The translations under genes were made by a program, and so were the position numbers. 64,000 nucleotides of DNA from Rhizobium sp. Leaf306 (GTDB lineage Bacteria; Pseudomonadota; Alphaproteobacteria; Rhizobiales; Rhizobiaceae), in NCBI RefSeq assembly GCF_001423425.1, contig NZ_LMNX01000002.1, positions 1,112,854-1,176,853 of the forward strand, given 5' to 3'. Positions within the stretch are counted from its first letter, which is position 1. Each line of letters starts with the position of its first letter. Below, in pieces: positions 27,316-37,421 of the stretch. The notes under the pieces were generated by a model. The model searched no databases, was not told the origin of the DNA, and saw only the letters and a program-made list of their open reading frames with translations.

Positions 27316-27368
27316 GCATGAACACGTGCGCCCCATCGAGTGGCGCCTCACTGACGAGGGATTAGGCA

Positions 27369-30300
27369 ATGCGCATCGAACGTCGTTTCACCAAGCCGGA
27401 AACGGGCGCCTACGGAGAGATTGAATTCCGCAAGGCAACCAGCGAGATCCGTAATCCGGATGGCTCGATCGTCTTCCGGCTTGCGGATATCGACGTGCCC
27501 ACGCAGTTCTCGCAGGTTGCGACGGACGTTCTGGCGCAGAAGTATTTCCGCAAGGCCGGCGTGCCTGCGCGCCTGAAGAAAGTCGAAGAAAACGACGTTC
27601 CGTCGTTCCTCTGGCGTTCGGTTGCCGATGAAAAGGCGCTGCGCGATCTTCCCGAAGGCGAGCGCTACGGTTCGGAAATCGATGCGCGCCAGGTATTTTC
27701 GCGTCTTGCCGGTACCTGGACCTACTGGGGCTGGAAGGGCGGCTATTTCACGTCGGAAGACGACGCGTCCGCGTTCATGGACGAGCTTGCCTATATGCTT
27801 GCCACCCAGCGCGTTGCGCCGAACAGCCCGCAGTGGTTCAACACCGGCCTGCATTGGGCCTATGGCATCGACGGTCCCGGCCAGGGCCATTTCTATATCG
27901 ACCCGTTCACCGGCAAGCTGACCAAGTCGAAGTCGTCCTACGAGCATCCGCAGCCGCATGCCTGCTTCATCCAGTCGGTCGGCGATGACCTCGTCAACGA
28001 AGGCGGCATCATGGACCTGTGGGTTCGCGAAGCCCGCCTGTTCAAGTACGGCTCCGGCACCGGCTCCAACTTCAGCCATCTGCGCGGCGAAGGCGAAAAG
28101 CTTTCGGGCGGCGGTCGCTCCAGCGGCCTGATGAGCTTCCTCAAGATCGGTGACCGTGCAGCCGGCGCCATCAAGTCGGGCGGCACGACGCGTCGCGCGG
28201 CGAAGATGGTCGTGGTCGATATCGACCATCCGGATATCGAGGAATACATCAACTGGAAGGTCAAGGAAGAGCAGAAGGTTGCCGCCCTCGTCACCGGTTC
28301 CAAAATCGTCAGCCGTCATCTGAAGGCAATCATGAAGGCTTGCGTCAACTGCGAGGCCGATGGCGACGAGTGCTATGACCCGCTGAAGAACCCTGCCCTG
28401 AAGCGCGAGATCAAGGCCGCCAAGAAGGACCAGGTTCCGGAAAACTACGTCAAGCGCGTCATCCAGTTCGCCCGCCAAGGCTACAAGGATCTTGAATTCA
28501 AGACCTACGACACCGACTGGGATTCGGAAGCCTACCTCACGGTATCCGGCCAGAACTCTAACAACTCTGTCTCGCTAAAGGACGACTTCCTCAAGGCGGT
28601 CGAGAATGACGGCGACTGGAACCTGACCGCACGCAAGGACGGCAAGGTCATGAAGACGCTGAAGGCCAAGGACCTGTGGGAACAGATTTCCTATGCCGCA
28701 TGGGCGTCTGCCGATCCGGGCATCCACTTCAACACGACGATGAACGACTGGCACACGTCGCCGGCCGGTGGACCGATCCGCGGCTCGAACCCGTGCTCGG
28801 AATACATGTTCCTCGACGACACGGCCTGCAACCTTGCCTCGCTGAACCTTCTGCAGTTCAAGAACCCGGCGACGAAGAACATCAACATTGCCGATTACGA
28901 GCATTCGGTCCGCCTGTGGACCGTCGTTCTCGAAGTCTCGGTCATGATGGCGCAGTTCCCGTCCAAGGAAATTGCCGAGCTCTCCTACCAGTACCGCACG
29001 CTCGGCCTCGGCTATGCCAACATTGGTGGCTTCCTGATGTCGTCGGGCATTCCGTATGACTCGAAGGAAGGCCGCGCCATTGCCGGCTCGCTGACCGCGA
29101 TCATGACCGGCGTTGCCTATGCGACGTCTGCCGAAATGGCCGGCGAACTCGGACCGTTCGCGAATTTCGCACCGAACCGCGAAAGCATGCTGCGGGTCAT
29201 CCGCAACCACCGCCGCGCAGCCTACGGCGAAACCTCCGGCTACGAGCAGCTGTCGGTCGATCCGGTTGCGCTGATCCACTCGGAAAACCCGGACCAGGAT
29301 CTCGTCGTCCATGCAAAGGCTGCCTGGGACAAGGCGCTGCAGCTGGGTGAAAAGCACGGCTATCGCAACGCCCAGACAACAGTGATTGCGCCGACAGGCA
29401 CAATCGGTCTCGTCATGGATTGCGACACGACCGGTATCGAGCCCGACTTTGCGCTGGTCAAGTTCAAGAAGCTCGCCGGCGGCGGCTACTTCAAGATCAT
29501 CAACGGTGCGGTTCCGGAAGCGCTTCGCAGCCTCGGCTATACCGAAAGCCAGCTTGCCGAGATCGAGGCCTATGCGGTCGGTCACGGCAACATCAACCAG
29601 GCTCCCGGCGTCAACCCCGGTTCGCTGAAGGCAAAGGGCTTCTCCGACGAGAAGATCGCTGCCATCAACGGCGCAACCAAGGCTGCCTTCGACATCAAGT
29701 TCGTGTTCAACCAGTGGACGCTCGGCACCGACTTCCTCAAGGAGACCCTCAAGGTTTCCGACGAGCAGCTCGCCGACATGAGCTTCAACCTGCTTGAGCA
29801 TATCGGTTTCTCGAAGAAGGACATCGAAGCTGCCAACATCCACGTCTGCGGTGCGATGACGCTGGAAGGCGCACCGTTCCTCAAGGACGAGCATCTGCCG
29901 GTGTTCGATTGCGCCAACCCGTGCGGCAAGATCGGCAAGCGCTACCTGTCGGTTGAAAGCCACATCCGCATGATGGCGGCGGCCCAGCCGTTCATCTCCG
30001 GCGCGATCTCCAAGACGATCAACATGCCGAACGAGGCAACCGTCGAAGATTGCGGCGCAGCTTACATGCTGTCCTGGAAGCTGGCTCTGAAGGCCAACGC
30101 CCTCTACCGCGATGGTTCGAAGCTGTCGCAGCCGCTCAACGCCTCGCTGATCGACGAAGACGATGCAGAGGACGCGATCGAGGAGCTGATTGCAGCACCA
30201 ACTGCCGCACAGGCCGTGACGATCACCGAAAAGATCGTCGAGCGGATCGTCGAACGCGTCACCCGCGAACGAGAAAAGCTGCCAAACCGCCGCCAGGGTT

Positions 30301-31193
30301 ACACCCAGAAGGCCAATGTCGGCGGACACAAGGTGTATCTGCGTACCGGCGAATTCGGTGACGGCCGCATCGGCGAAATCTTCATCGACATGCACAAGGA
30401 AGGCGCCGCCTTCCGTGCGATGATGAACAACTTCGCCATCGCCATCTCGCTCGGTCTCCAGTACGGCGTGCCGCTTGAAGAATATGTGGAGGCCTTCACC
30501 TTCACCAAGTTCGAGCCGGCCGGCATCGTGACTGGCAATGACGCGATCAAGAACGCCACGTCGATCCTCGACTACGTGTTCCGCGAACTGGCCGTGTCCT
30601 ATCTCGGCCGTCACGATCTGGCGCATGTGGATACGTCGGACTTCTCGCAGACGGCACTTGGCAAGGGTATCGAGGAAGGCAAGACCAACCTTCTCTCCAC
30701 CGGCTGGACGCGCGGCTACAAGCCGACACTCGTCTCGGGTGGTTCCGACCGGTTGGCCGGCAACGAGCCGAAGGGTTCGGCAGGGGGCTCCGCGGCAAAG
30801 GCCTCGGTCGGCAGCGGCGGCGGCAACGTCACCTCGTTTGCCGGCTCGGCTGCCCGCAAGCTCGAAACCACGCTTGCGATCTCCACATCGGAAGTCGTGT
30901 CCTTCAAGCGCGACTACGAAGAGCGGCCTCGCGAAGTGGCAGATGACATCGCCGACGAGCAGCTTGCCGACGAAGGCCAGCAGGTCGCAACCGCCCTCTT
31001 CTCCGACAAGGCTGAGGCAGACGCTGCCGCTGCCAAGGCGGAAGCCAAGAAGAAGGAAGCCGATCGCCGGATGAAGTCGATCATGCAGGGCTACACCGGC
31101 AACATGTGCACCGAGTGCCAGAACTTCACCATGGTCCGCAACGGAACATGCGAAAAGTGCGACACCTGCGGCGCAACGAGCGGCTGCAGCTGA
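27369..31193 (+). CDS. nrdJ: Class II (adenosylcobalamin-dependent) ribonucleoside-diphosphate reductase
   Basis: 1274 residues, the full length of the alphaproteobacterial Nrd[21 protein letters not shown] near residue 476 carries an active-site cysteine, and [20 protein letters not shown] near 675 is conserved. The last 30 residues hold a cysteine cluster ([21 protein letters not shown]) that reduces the active site after each turn. It makes deoxyribonucleotides without oxygen, using B12. In Rhizobiaceae it is usually the sole essential reductase. The gene stands alone behind a control region with NrdR-like and DnaA boxes and ends at a strong terminator. Confidence 0.95.
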   Translation: MRIERRFTKPETGAYGEIEFRKATSEIRNPDGSIVFRLADIDVPTQFSQVATDVLAQKYFRKAGVPARLKKVEENDVPSFLWRSVADEKALRDLPEGERYGSEIDARQVFSRLAGTWTYWGWKGGYFTSEDDASAFMDELAYMLATQRVAPNSPQWFNTGLHWAYGIDGPGQGHFYIDPFTGKLTKSKSSYEHPQPHACFIQSVGDDLVNEGGIMDLWVREARLFKYGSGTGSNFSHLRGEGEKLSGGGRSSGLMSFLKIGDRAAGAIKSGGTTRRAAKMVVVDIDHPDIEEYINWKVKEEQKVAALVTGSKIVSRHLKAIMKACVNCEADGDECYDPLKNPALKREIKAAKKDQVPENYVKRVIQFARQGYKDLEFKTYDTDWDSEAYLTVSGQNSNNSVSLKDDFLKAVENDGDWNLTARKDGKVMKTLKAKDLWEQISYAAWASADPGIHFNTTMNDWHTSPAGGPIRGSNPCSEYMFLDDTACNLASLNLLQFKNPATKNINIADYEHSVRLWTVVLEVSVMMAQFPSKEIAELSYQYRTLGLGYANIGGFLMSSGIPYDSKEGRAIAGSLTAIMTGVAYATSAEMAGELGPFANFAPNRESMLRVIRNHRRAAYGETSGYEQLSVDPVALIHSENPDQDLVVHAKAAWDKALQLGEKHGYRNAQTTVIAPTGTIGLVMDCDTTGIEPDFALVKFKKLAGGGYFKIINGAVPEALRSLGYTESQLAEIEAYAVGHGNINQAPGVNPGSLKAKGFSDEKIAAINGATKAAFDIKFVFNQWTLGTDFLKETLKVSDEQLADMSFNLLEHIGFSKKDIEAANIHVCGAMTLEGAPFLKDEHLPVFDCANPCGKIGKRYLSVESHIRMMAAAQPFISGAISKTINMPNEATVEDCGAAYMLSWKLALKANALYRDGSKLSQPLNASLIDEDDAEDAIEELIAAPTAAQAVTITEKIVERIVERVTREREKLPNRRQGYTQKANVGGHKVYLRTGEFGDGRIGEIFIDMHKEGAAFRAMMNNFAIAISLGLQYGVPLEEYVEAFTFTKFEPAGIVTGNDAIKNATSILDYVFRELAVSYLGRHDLAHVDTSDFSQTALGKGIEEGKTNLLSTGWTRGYKPTLVSGGSDRLAGNEPKGSAGGSAAKASVGSGGGNVTSFAGSAARKLETTLAISTSEVVSFKRDYEERPREVADDIADEQLADEGQQVATALFSDKAEADAAAAKAEAKKKEADRRMKSIMQGYTGNMCTECQNFTMVRNGTCEKCDTCGATSGCS

Positions 31194-31250
31194 GTTGAGA
31201 CGGGATTGGTGAGCGGCTAGCCCTCACCTGAGCCAAATTAGTCTAACCTG

Positions 31251-31287
31251 ATCCCCGCACTGATGATGTTCAGTGCGGGGATTTTTC
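31251..31287 (+). terminator. Intrinsic terminator of nrdJ
   Basis: ATCCCCGCACTGA and TCAGTGCGGGGAT form a perfect 13-bp stem with a six-base loop, followed by TTTT. Confidence 0.93.
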
Positions 31288-31594
31288 TTGCGGCCTTTTC
31301 CTCAAACACTGAATAAACGCTGTTCGTAGCTGTTCCCTCGAAACAGTCTTTCCCGTGGAAGCAAAAAGCGAGGAACCGAGCTTATAGCGCTGGCGACCCA
31401 CGGCCAGCAACGGCATGACCTGCAATCCGGTTTGACGCTAGCGCGGCCCACCCCACTTCACAAAGCCGTGTCACCGCACTTCGCCTTGCGGGCATCAACC
31501 TCCCGTTAGCTTTTCGTTGACCATAATGGTCCCGTATTCGCCGGGCTGCGGTTTTCGCATCCCGCTGTCACAGTTTGCGTAAAGCGGGTTTGTC
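31288..31594. other. Intergenic between nrdJ and the M15-like peptidase gene
   Basis: Presumably carries the promoter of the downstream gene. I see no gene, no clear -35/-10 pair and no repeat worth naming. Confidence 0.35.
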
Positions 31595-32995
31595 GTGTCC
31601 CAGTCTCTGTCGATTAAGTCTGTACCCGGTGCTGCACGCGCACTTGTGAACCTCGCCTCGCAAGCGGCCGGCAAGGCTGCACGGTCTGCGGGCGCAGCCG
31701 GGCTTGCGGTGGCGGCTCTGTTGGGATCGGCGTCGTTTGCCTTTGCCGAGGATCGGTCTCTCAAGCTCTATTTCACCCATACGGGCGAAAAGGCGACGAT
31801 TACCTACAAGCGTGACGGCAGGCTGGATCAGAAGGGTCTTGCCCAGATGAACCGGTTCCTGCGCGACTGGCGCCGCAACGAGACGGCGCGAATGGATCCG
31901 AACCTGCTCGATCTCGTCTGGGAGATCTACGAGCGTTCCGGCACCAACAATTACATCCACGTCGTTTCGGCCTATCGTTCGCCTGCCACCAACAACATGC
32001 TGCGCGGTCGCTCACGCTCCACCGGGGTTGCGCGCAAGAGCCAGCATATGCTTGGCAAGGCGATCGATCTCTACATTCCCGGCGTCAAGCTTTCGACGCT
32101 GCGGGCCATCGCAGTTCAGATCCAGGGCGGCGGCGTCGGTTATTACCCGACATCCGGCTCGCCCTTCCTGCATGTGGATGTCGGCAATGTCCGGGCCTGG
32201 CCACGACTGTCGCGGCAGGAGCTGGCGCGTATCTTCCCGAACGGCAGAACCATTCATGTTCCCGCCGACGGAAGACCGCTCCAGGGCTATAGCGTCGCGA
32301 TGGCCGACCTCAAACGCCGTGGCAGCGGCAAGTCGATCGCTATTGCGCGTGCGACCATAGATATCGAGGCCGACGATGATGCAGGTGCCGGAAAACGGGT
32401 CGGCAGCGGCCTGATCACCGCGATGCTGCCAACACCACGCAGCCGCGCGCTTGCAGCACTCGACGAGCAGACGACGCCACGGCCATCGGCGCGTGCGACG
32501 GTTGCCGTGGCGCCGGTACCCGCCTTTGCCGATCTGGCATCTCTCGCAATCCCGGCCCCGGGCCTGCGTCCGGCGGCTGCAACCGCGTCATCGGCTCCTG
32601 CCGCCGTCATCGAAACCGCCTCGCTTGGTCCGGCACCGACGGCCGCATCGGCGTCCGCGCTCGCAAACAGCATGCCGATGCTGCCGCGCCCTGCACCGGG
32701 CTTCGTACCCGCCCTCGCCCTTGCTGCGCCGGCGAAAGGACTTCCAGAACCAAGACACTCGCTGGCATCGCTGCCGATCACCGGGCCGCGAATCGATCCG
32801 GAAGACGAGTTCGATGGCGAAGACGTTTTGATCTCCTGGGCGATTTCGCCCCCCGGCGCATCGACCGGAATGACCGCGCCGCTCGTCGTCGGCCGCACGC
32901 TGACGGATCTGACTGCCAAGCCGGACAGTGCCGAGCCTCTGCCGCTCGGTATCGCCGAAGAGTTCGATCACAGCCGGTTCTGGTCGGACGGCTGA
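31595..32995 (+). CDS. Exported DUF882/peptidase M15-like protein
   Basis: 466 residues beginning at a GTG. A signal-like segment (AGAAGLAVAALLGSASFAFA) ends near residue 50. The DUF882/M15 domain follows to about 215, with zinc ligands in SQHMLGKAIDLYIPG and FLHVDVGNVRAWPR. Such proteins resemble the periplasmic VanY/YcbK type that trims peptidoglycan peptides. The C-terminal half is a long alanine/proline-rich, low-complexity extension of unknown role. Confidence 0.85.
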   Translation: MSQSLSIKSVPGAARALVNLASQAAGKAARSAGAAGLAVAALLGSASFAFAEDRSLKLYFTHTGEKATITYKRDGRLDQKGLAQMNRFLRDWRRNETARMDPNLLDLVWEIYERSGTNNYIHVVSAYRSPATNNMLRGRSRSTGVARKSQHMLGKAIDLYIPGVKLSTLRAIAVQIQGGGVGYYPTSGSPFLHVDVGNVRAWPRLSRQELARIFPNGRTIHVPADGRPLQGYSVAMADLKRRGSGKSIAIARATIDIEADDDAGAGKRVGSGLITAMLPTPRSRALAALDEQTTPRPSARATVAVAPVPAFADLASLAIPAPGLRPAAATASSAPAAVIETASLGPAPTAASASALANSMPMLPRPAPGFVPALALAAPAKGLPEPRHSLASLPITGPRIDPEDEFDGEDVLISWAISPPGASTGMTAPLVVGRTLTDLTAKPDSAEPLPLGIAEEFDHSRFWSDG

Positions 32996-33036
32996 TCGGC
33001 CACCGGTTCAGACCCATCGTTTTCATAGCGATTATG

Positions 33037-33065
33037 AAAAAGGCCCGCGATTGCGGGCCTTTTGA
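33037..33065 (+). terminator. Intrinsic terminator of the M15-like peptidase gene
   Basis: AAAAAGGCCCGC and GCGGGCCTTTT form the stem around GATT, with a T-run after the second arm. Confidence 0.88.
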
Positions 33066-33165
33066 GTTTATGTAATGAGCGATGGGGCAGAAGCTGTGGC
33101 TCGCAGCGTTTCCCGACAGACATCGATAGGCAAACCGTTGAGGCGGCTAAGCCCAGATCCCCAAC

Positions 33166-33196
33166 GAAAAAAGGCCCGCGTGAGCGAGCCTTTTCC
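33166..33196 (-). terminator. Intrinsic terminator of the outer-membrane protein gene
   Basis: On the minus strand GGAAAAGGCTCGC pairs with GCGGGCCTTTTTT (one mismatch, small loop TCAC) with a T6 tail, about 23 bases after the stop of the gene at 33219. Confidence 0.8.
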
Positions 33197-33218
33197 GTTC
33201 CGGGTGTGACCGGATTAA

Positions 33219-33845
33219 TCAGAACCTGTAGTTCACGCCAGCGGTAACCGAGTGGTCGTGAACGTCCTTACGGGTTTCGACGCCCTGGTAGGAGCTCTTG
33301 ACGTTGTCGGTCATGACATAGTTGTACTCGACGCGGGCCGAGATGTTGCCGGTCAGCTTCTGCTCGATGCCGGCACCCAGCAGGAGGCCAGGCTTCCAGC
33401 CGTCTGGGCCGGTAACATTGTCACCATCGCGATACTTCGTCATGGCAAGACCGGTCGTGCCGTAAAGCAGCGTCTGGTCGAGCGGAACACCAGCCTTGAC
33501 CTTGGCGGCCATGCGATGACGCTCGGACAGCTTGCCGCCGCGGGCCTTCACGTCGGCATCGCCGAGATAGGAGTAATCGAGTTCGCCACCAACGATAGCG
33601 CCGCCCAGGTCGTGGTTGTAGCCGCCGTGAACGCCGAGGTTGAGGCCCTTGCCGCTGGCAAACGGGTTGATCCTCGGCGACGTTACACCGCCGTGTCCAC
33701 CGACATAAGCACCTGACCAACCGGCCGGTTCGCTCGCAGGTTCGCTGTAGGCGGGCGCCTCATAGGCGCTGGTGAGATCCGCAGCCATAACGGGGCTGGC
33801 GGCAAAGGCGGCGACGAGCGCCAGGGCAAGTGTCTTCTGGGTCAT
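33219..33845 (-). CDS. Outer-membrane beta-barrel protein (Omp31/OmpA-like porin family)
   Basis: 208 residues. Signal peptide MTQKTLALALVAAFAASPVM with AADL cleavage. The mature protein starts WSGAYVGGHGGV, typical of small eight-strand barrels, and ends with SVTAGVNYRF, the terminal strand with the final phenylalanine recognised by BAM. It should sit in the outer membrane; in Rhizobiales and Brucella such proteins are abundant and immunogenic. A GGAG site precedes the ATG at 33843-33845. Confidence 0.9.
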   Translation of the reverse strand: MTQKTLALALVAAFAASPVMAADLTSAYEAPAYSEPASEPAGWSGAYVGGHGGVTSPRINPFASGKGLNLGVHGGYNHDLGGAIVGGELDYSYLGDADVKARGGKLSERHRMAAKVKAGVPLDQTLLYGTTGLAMTKYRDGDNVTGPDGWKPGLLLGAGIEQKLTGNISARVEYNYVMTDNVKSSYQGVETRKDVHDHSVTAGVNYRF

Positions 33846-34147
33846 TGCGTTTACTCCATACAAAGCCTGCAAGTGGCGGATGCGCAGGCGATACAACCGG
33901 CTGAAAGCCGCGGGACGATCCAGGCAACCCAGCCCAGATAGCGAGGACAATCCCGCACCGTATTGCGATTTATTTTCACGAATTCATAAACGCATCGTTA
34001 ACTGCGACCGTTCGCAACGACCTTTGTGCGATATCTTCAGATCACGATATCGGGATGCCAGAAAGCCCGCAAAATCGACGTTTTTTGGGAACCTTTTCGG
34101 GGGTCGTTAAATTGGATAGATTCGACCATCACAAAGGAGAACCGCAC
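33846..34147. other. Divergent intergenic region
   Basis: Carries promoters of the outer-membrane protein gene and of the 72-aa gene. A GGAAC at 34091-34095 has TT after 19 bases, but the -10 bases are AATT, so I give it little weight. No gene seen. Confidence 0.3.
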
Positions 34148-34366
34148 ATGCTGACGAATACCGCACGGCAGTCCGTCCCGTCGCCGGAGGAGAATGTTCT
34201 GACCGTCCAGGAAGCGCTCGAGCCGCTGTTTCTTGCGCTTGAGGAAGAGGCGGAAGTAAGGATGATTGCAGCGGCCCTGAAGGCCGGCTGGACCGCAGAA
34301 GAGGCTGTCACAGCAATCGACGAACTGCGAATGAACGAACTGCTGCCGAACAACCCCTCGCACTAG
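34148..34366 (+). CDS. Small hypothetical protein (72 aa)
   Basis: MLTNTARQSVPSPEENVLT followed by mostly helical, acidic sequence (EALEPLFLALEEEAEVRMIA) and AGWTAEEAVTAIDELR. Soluble; no recognised domain. Supported by AAAGGAG seven bases ahead of the ATG. Confidence 0.65.
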   Translation: MLTNTARQSVPSPEENVLTVQEALEPLFLALEEEAEVRMIAAALKAGWTAEEAVTAIDELRMNELLPNNPSH

Positions 34367-34448
34367 GACCGGCCGAAATTATCGGTCGCCTCGCTTCTAC
34401 CGCTCCCCTACACTGCTTCCGACTTACGTCGGAATGCAGCGAGGACAG

Positions 34449-35453
34449 ATGACGTTCAGAAAAATTTGCGTATATGGCGCGGGCGCGCTCGGAAGTGCAT
34501 TTGCCGCAAAGATAGCGGCGGGATCAGGAGCCGACACGGAGCTGTCGGTTGTGGCGCGAGGCGCACAGCTTAAGGCAATCCGAGAGAACGGGTTAAACGT
34601 CGTTTATGAAGACACGGGCATCGATCCGGTCCGCGTACGGGTTACCGCGACGGATGATCCGTTCAGTCTGCCTCCACAGGATCTTATCATTACCGGTTTG
34701 AAGGGCCATCAGCTCGCAGCCGCAACAGATGGTCTAGCGGCACTGCTTGGCGAAAGCACGCGCGTCGTGATGATCCTGAACGGAATTCCCTGGTGGTATT
34801 TCCATGGGGACATGGAAAGCGGCTTTGGAGGCCGGCAAATCCCCGAGCTCGACGCAGACAGTTGCATCTGGAACGCCATCGGTCCGGAACGCGTGATCGG
34901 TTGCGTCGCGTATCAAGGTGCGGAAATCATCGAACCCGGCAAGACACGCCTGAACGGCAAAGGCCACTTCTTTCTCGGAGAACCCAGCGGCGAGATGTCC
35001 GGCGAACTGTCGTCGATCGTGGACCTTTTCCAGCGCTGCGATCTCGATGCCAAGGCAACGCCGCGGATCAGAGACGAGATCTGGGCGAAGCTTCGTGGCA
35101 ACGCCGCCTTCAATCCCATCAGCGCCCTCACCCGCGCCTTGATGATCGACATGATGTCAAACCCGGATATCGCCGAAATCGTTCGGAAAATCATCAACGA
35201 GGTTCAGGCCGTCGGCACCGCCTTTGGTGCGAGGTTCACCCAGACGGCCGATGAAATGTTTGCGAGAGCGCAAGGTTTCGGGCCAGTAAAAACCTCGATG
35301 CTTCAGGATCTACTTGCGGGCAAGGCGCTGGAGATCGTGCCGTTGACGGGCATGGTCGTGTCGCTCGGAAAACTGGCCGGCGTGCCGACGCCCGTGTGCG
35401 AAACCATCTTTGCGCTGACCGCCCAACTGGACCGCCAGCACCTCACAAACTGA
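34449..35453 (+). CDS. Ketopantoate reductase family protein (PanE/ApbA-like)
   Basis: About 334 residues. Rossmann motif CVYGAGALGSAFAAKIAAG at the N-terminus binds NADPH; the C-terminal domain has KLRGNAAFNPISALTRA with the catalytic lysine and asparagine of the family. Family members reduce 2-dehydropantoate to pantoate for coenzyme A, but many rhizobial paralogs act on other 2-keto acids, so no symbol is given. The ATG at 34449 follows GAGGA; an alternative at 34434 adds five residues. Confidence 0.85.
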   Translation: MTFRKICVYGAGALGSAFAAKIAAGSGADTELSVVARGAQLKAIRENGLNVVYEDTGIDPVRVRVTATDDPFSLPPQDLIITGLKGHQLAAATDGLAALLGESTRVVMILNGIPWWYFHGDMESGFGGRQIPELDADSCIWNAIGPERVIGCVAYQGAEIIEPGKTRLNGKGHFFLGEPSGEMSGELSSIVDLFQRCDLDAKATPRIRDEIWAKLRGNAAFNPISALTRALMIDMMSNPDIAEIVRKIINEVQAVGTAFGARFTQTADEMFARAQGFGPVKTSMLQDLLAGKALEIVPLTGMVVSLGKLAGVPTPVCETIFALTAQLDRQHLTN

Positions 35454-35522
35454 ATCAAATCGCTCTCGACCTGAGTCCGGAAATTGCTTCAAGTCTTTGT
35501 AGAGACAGCTTTTTACGAAACC

Positions 35523-35674
35523 GAAAAAAGAAAAGTCCCGCTGCGGGGAACAGCGGGACCAGGTAGATTGGAGGTCAAATATTTTGTCGTTTTTGGGCGA
35601 CGCGGGGGGAAACATCGCCTTGCTTTATCTGTCTTGCCAGCGGGCTGGTGGCTCAGCGCGTCGGCATCATGCTT
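35523..35674 (-). ncRNA. Candidate stress-induced small RNA with C-rich loop (GsrN-like)
   Basis: An intergenic minus-strand unit of about 150 bases with no open reading frame. It has its own EcfG-type promoter (35679-35703), a hairpin GGCGA...TCGCC (35619-35596) that exposes six cytosines in its loop, and a strong intrinsic terminator (9-bp stem with a second C-rich loop, T-run 35534-35524). This layout (general-stress sigma promoter, exposed C-rich loop, terminator) is that of GsrN, the sigma-T dependent sRNA of Caulobacter that binds katG mRNA. Homology is inferred from layout only. The 5' end is estimated. Confidence 0.6.
35524..35559 (-). terminator. Intrinsic terminator of the candidate sRNA
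   Basis: On the minus strand GTCCCGCTG pairs with CAGCGGGAC (9 bp, loop TTCCCCG), then TTTTCTTTTTT. No protein gene on that strand ends here, which is what pointed to an RNA gene. Confidence 0.88.
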
Positions 35675-35678
35675 AAAT

Positions 35679-35703
35679 AACACCCAGGAACGCAGTAGGT
35701 TCC
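35679..35703 (-). promoter_or_regulatory. EcfG/RpoE2-type promoter of the candidate sRNA
   Basis: On the minus strand GGAAC (35703-35699), 16 bases, TGTT (35682-35679). The same -35, spacing and -10 occur at the 94-aa membrane protein gene at 6627-6651. A second GGAAC on the plus strand (35687-35691, TT at 35711-35712) overlaps it and might serve the DUF1883 gene. Confidence 0.6.
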
Positions 35704-35767
35704 ATAGATCTTTAACCGGGTGTCTGTAGGATTGTTGTACCCATATACTGGCATGAATGAGGCAAGC

Positions 35768-36088
35768 ATGGCAGGTCCGAATTTTCGCTACACGCATTAT
35801 GATCTCAAACCGCAGCGCGCCGGCACAATCATTGAAGTCACGCTCAATGGCGTGAACAACGTCCGCCTGATGACTGCTGCGAACTACCAGCGGTTTACGG
35901 AACAACTCGATTTCAAGTTCGTCGGCGGCGTTGCGAAGAAATCGCCACTGCGGATCGCCGTTCCGGAAAACGGCCACTGGCATCTGGTGGTGGATATGGA
36001 AGGGCATCATGCTCTGGCCGAGTCCTCGGTGAGGCTCGTCGCGGCACCGGGTCAGGCGCAGAAACCAGGCATCGCCAGGGCTTCCTGA
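35768..36088 (+). CDS. DUF1883 family protein
   Basis: 106 residues from MAGPNFRYTHYDLKPQRAGT. It contains the DUF1883 pattern: HYDL at the start, NNVRLMTAANYQRF in the middle and the strand-rich PLRIAVPENGHWHLVVDMEG near the end. Function unknown; in other bacteria the domain is fused to TIR or other sensory modules. TGAGG six bases ahead supports this start over an ATG 15 bases upstream. Confidence 0.8.
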   Translation: MAGPNFRYTHYDLKPQRAGTIIEVTLNGVNNVRLMTAANYQRFTEQLDFKFVGGVAKKSPLRIAVPENGHWHLVVDMEGHHALAESSVRLVAAPGQAQKPGIARAS

Positions 36089-36091
36089 GGC

Positions 36092-37408
36092 TTAGCTGCC
36101 GCCGCGCTCCTTGCGCAGTTTTGACCACCAGTCGAGACGCTTTCTGATGTCACGCTCGAAGCCGCGCTCCGGCGGATCGTAATAGGTCTGGCGGCCCATT
36201 TTTTCCGGGAAGTAGTTCTGGCCTGAAAATGCGTCGGGCTCGTCGTGGTCGTAACGATACCCGTCATTATAGCCCTCTGCCTTCATCAGCTTGGTCGGGG
36301 CATTGAGGATATGCTTGGGTGGCAGAAGCGAGCCGTTTTCCTTGGCAGCCCGGGTCGCCGCCTTAAAGGCCATATAGACCGCATTCGATTTCGGAGCCGT
36401 CGCCAGGTAGACGCAGGCCTGGGCCAGCGCAAGCTCCCCTTCCGGCGATCCGAGATAGTCATAGGCATCCTTGGCGGCATTGCACACGACAAGCGCCTGC
36501 GGGTCGGCAAGGCCTATGTCCTCCACCGCCATCCGGACCAGACGTCGGCCGAGATAGAGCGGGTCCTCGCCGGCATCGAACATCCTCGCGAGGTAATAAA
36601 GTGCGGCATCGGGATCCGAGCCCCGCACCGACTTGTGGAGCGCGGAGATGAGATTGTAGTGGCCGTCCTGTGCCTTGTCGTAGACAGGGGCGCGGCGCTG
36701 GACGATCTCGGTGAGACCGACGGTGTCGAACACCTCACCCGTCCTTGCCGCACGCCAGATTTCCTCGGCGAGCGTCAGAACCGCACGGCCGTCTCCGTCC
36801 GCCATCCGGATCAGGCTTGCACGCGCGCCGTCGTCGAGCGGCAGCGGCTTTGCCTCCACCTGTTCTGCGCGTTCCAAGAGTTCGCTGAGACTGTCCTCGT
36901 CGTGACTGCGGAAAGTCAGAACCCGGGCACGCGACAAGAGAGCGGCGTTGAGTTCGAAACTGGGGTTCTCGGTGGTCGCACCGACGAGGATCACTGTACC
37001 GTCTTCCATGACGGGCAGGAAACTGTCCTGCTGGGCGCGGTTGAAGCGATGGATCTCGTCGACGAAGAGAAGCGTCTGCCGGCCCTGCATGCGTCTAAGG
37101 CGGGCCGATTCGAACACTTTCTTCAGATCCGCGACGCCGGAAAAGATCGCTGAAATCTGCTCAAAAGCGAGCCCCGCCTCGCCTGACAGCAACCGGGCGA
37201 CGGTCGTCTTGCCGGTACCGGGCGGCCCCCAGAAGATCATCGATCCAAGCGAGCCAGAATCGATCATGCGACGAAGCACACCATCGTCACCCGTCAGATG
37301 AGCCTGACCTGTCACCTCCGAAAGCGTCTTCGGCCGCAACCGGTCGGCAAGCGGCCGCCGGCCGGCGACCTCTTCTGGGACTTTCGGTGCAAACAGGTCG
37401 TCGCTCAT
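36092..37408 (-). CDS. rarA: Replication-associated recombination protein A (RarA/MgsA)
   Basis: 438 residues, AAA+ ATPase. Walker A GPPGTGKTT at about 61-69, Walker B LLFVDEIHRFNRAQQD, sensor 1 GATTENPSFELNAALLSRAR. The C-terminal MgsA domain (LADPQALVVCNAAKDAYDYL and QNYFPEKMGRQTYYDPPERG) forms tetramers. It acts at stalled replication forks. It ends 14 bases after degQ begins its own reading, and both genes lie on the minus strand, degQ downstream... the order on the strand is rarA after degP-type gene, 13 bases apart, so they may share a transcript. Confidence 0.93.
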   Translation of the reverse strand: MSDDLFAPKVPEEVAGRRPLADRLRPKTLSEVTGQAHLTGDDGVLRRMIDSGSLGSMIFWGPPGTGKTTVARLLSGEAGLAFEQISAIFSGVADLKKVFESARLRRMQGRQTLLFVDEIHRFNRAQQDSFLPVMEDGTVILVGATTENPSFELNAALLSRARVLTFRSHDEDSLSELLERAEQVEAKPLPLDDGARASLIRMADGDGRAVLTLAEEIWRAARTGEVFDTVGLTEIVQRRAPVYDKAQDGHYNLISALHKSVRGSDPDAALYYLARMFDAGEDPLYLGRRLVRMAVEDIGLADPQALVVCNAAKDAYDYLGSPEGELALAQACVYLATAPKSNAVYMAFKAATRAAKENGSLLPPKHILNAPTKLMKAEGYNDGYRYDHDEPDAFSGQNYFPEKMGRQTYYDPPERGFERDIRKRLDWWSKLRKERGGS

Positions 37409-37421
37409 CAGCCCTTACCGT

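Noticed and set aside
26980..27360. Cobalamin riboswitch before nrdJ
   Set aside because: The conserved B12-box sequence is not present in the leader; only a simple hairpin at 27288-27315 is seen.
28575..30626. 683-residue open frame on the minus strand
   Set aside because: Antisense to nrdJ, whose motifs are intact; composition is typical of a GC-rich shadow frame.
34091..34120. GGAAC...CGTT before the 72-aa gene as an EcfG promoter
   Set aside because: The CGTT lies only 12 bases after GGAAC, too close; with the allowed spacing the -10 is AATT.
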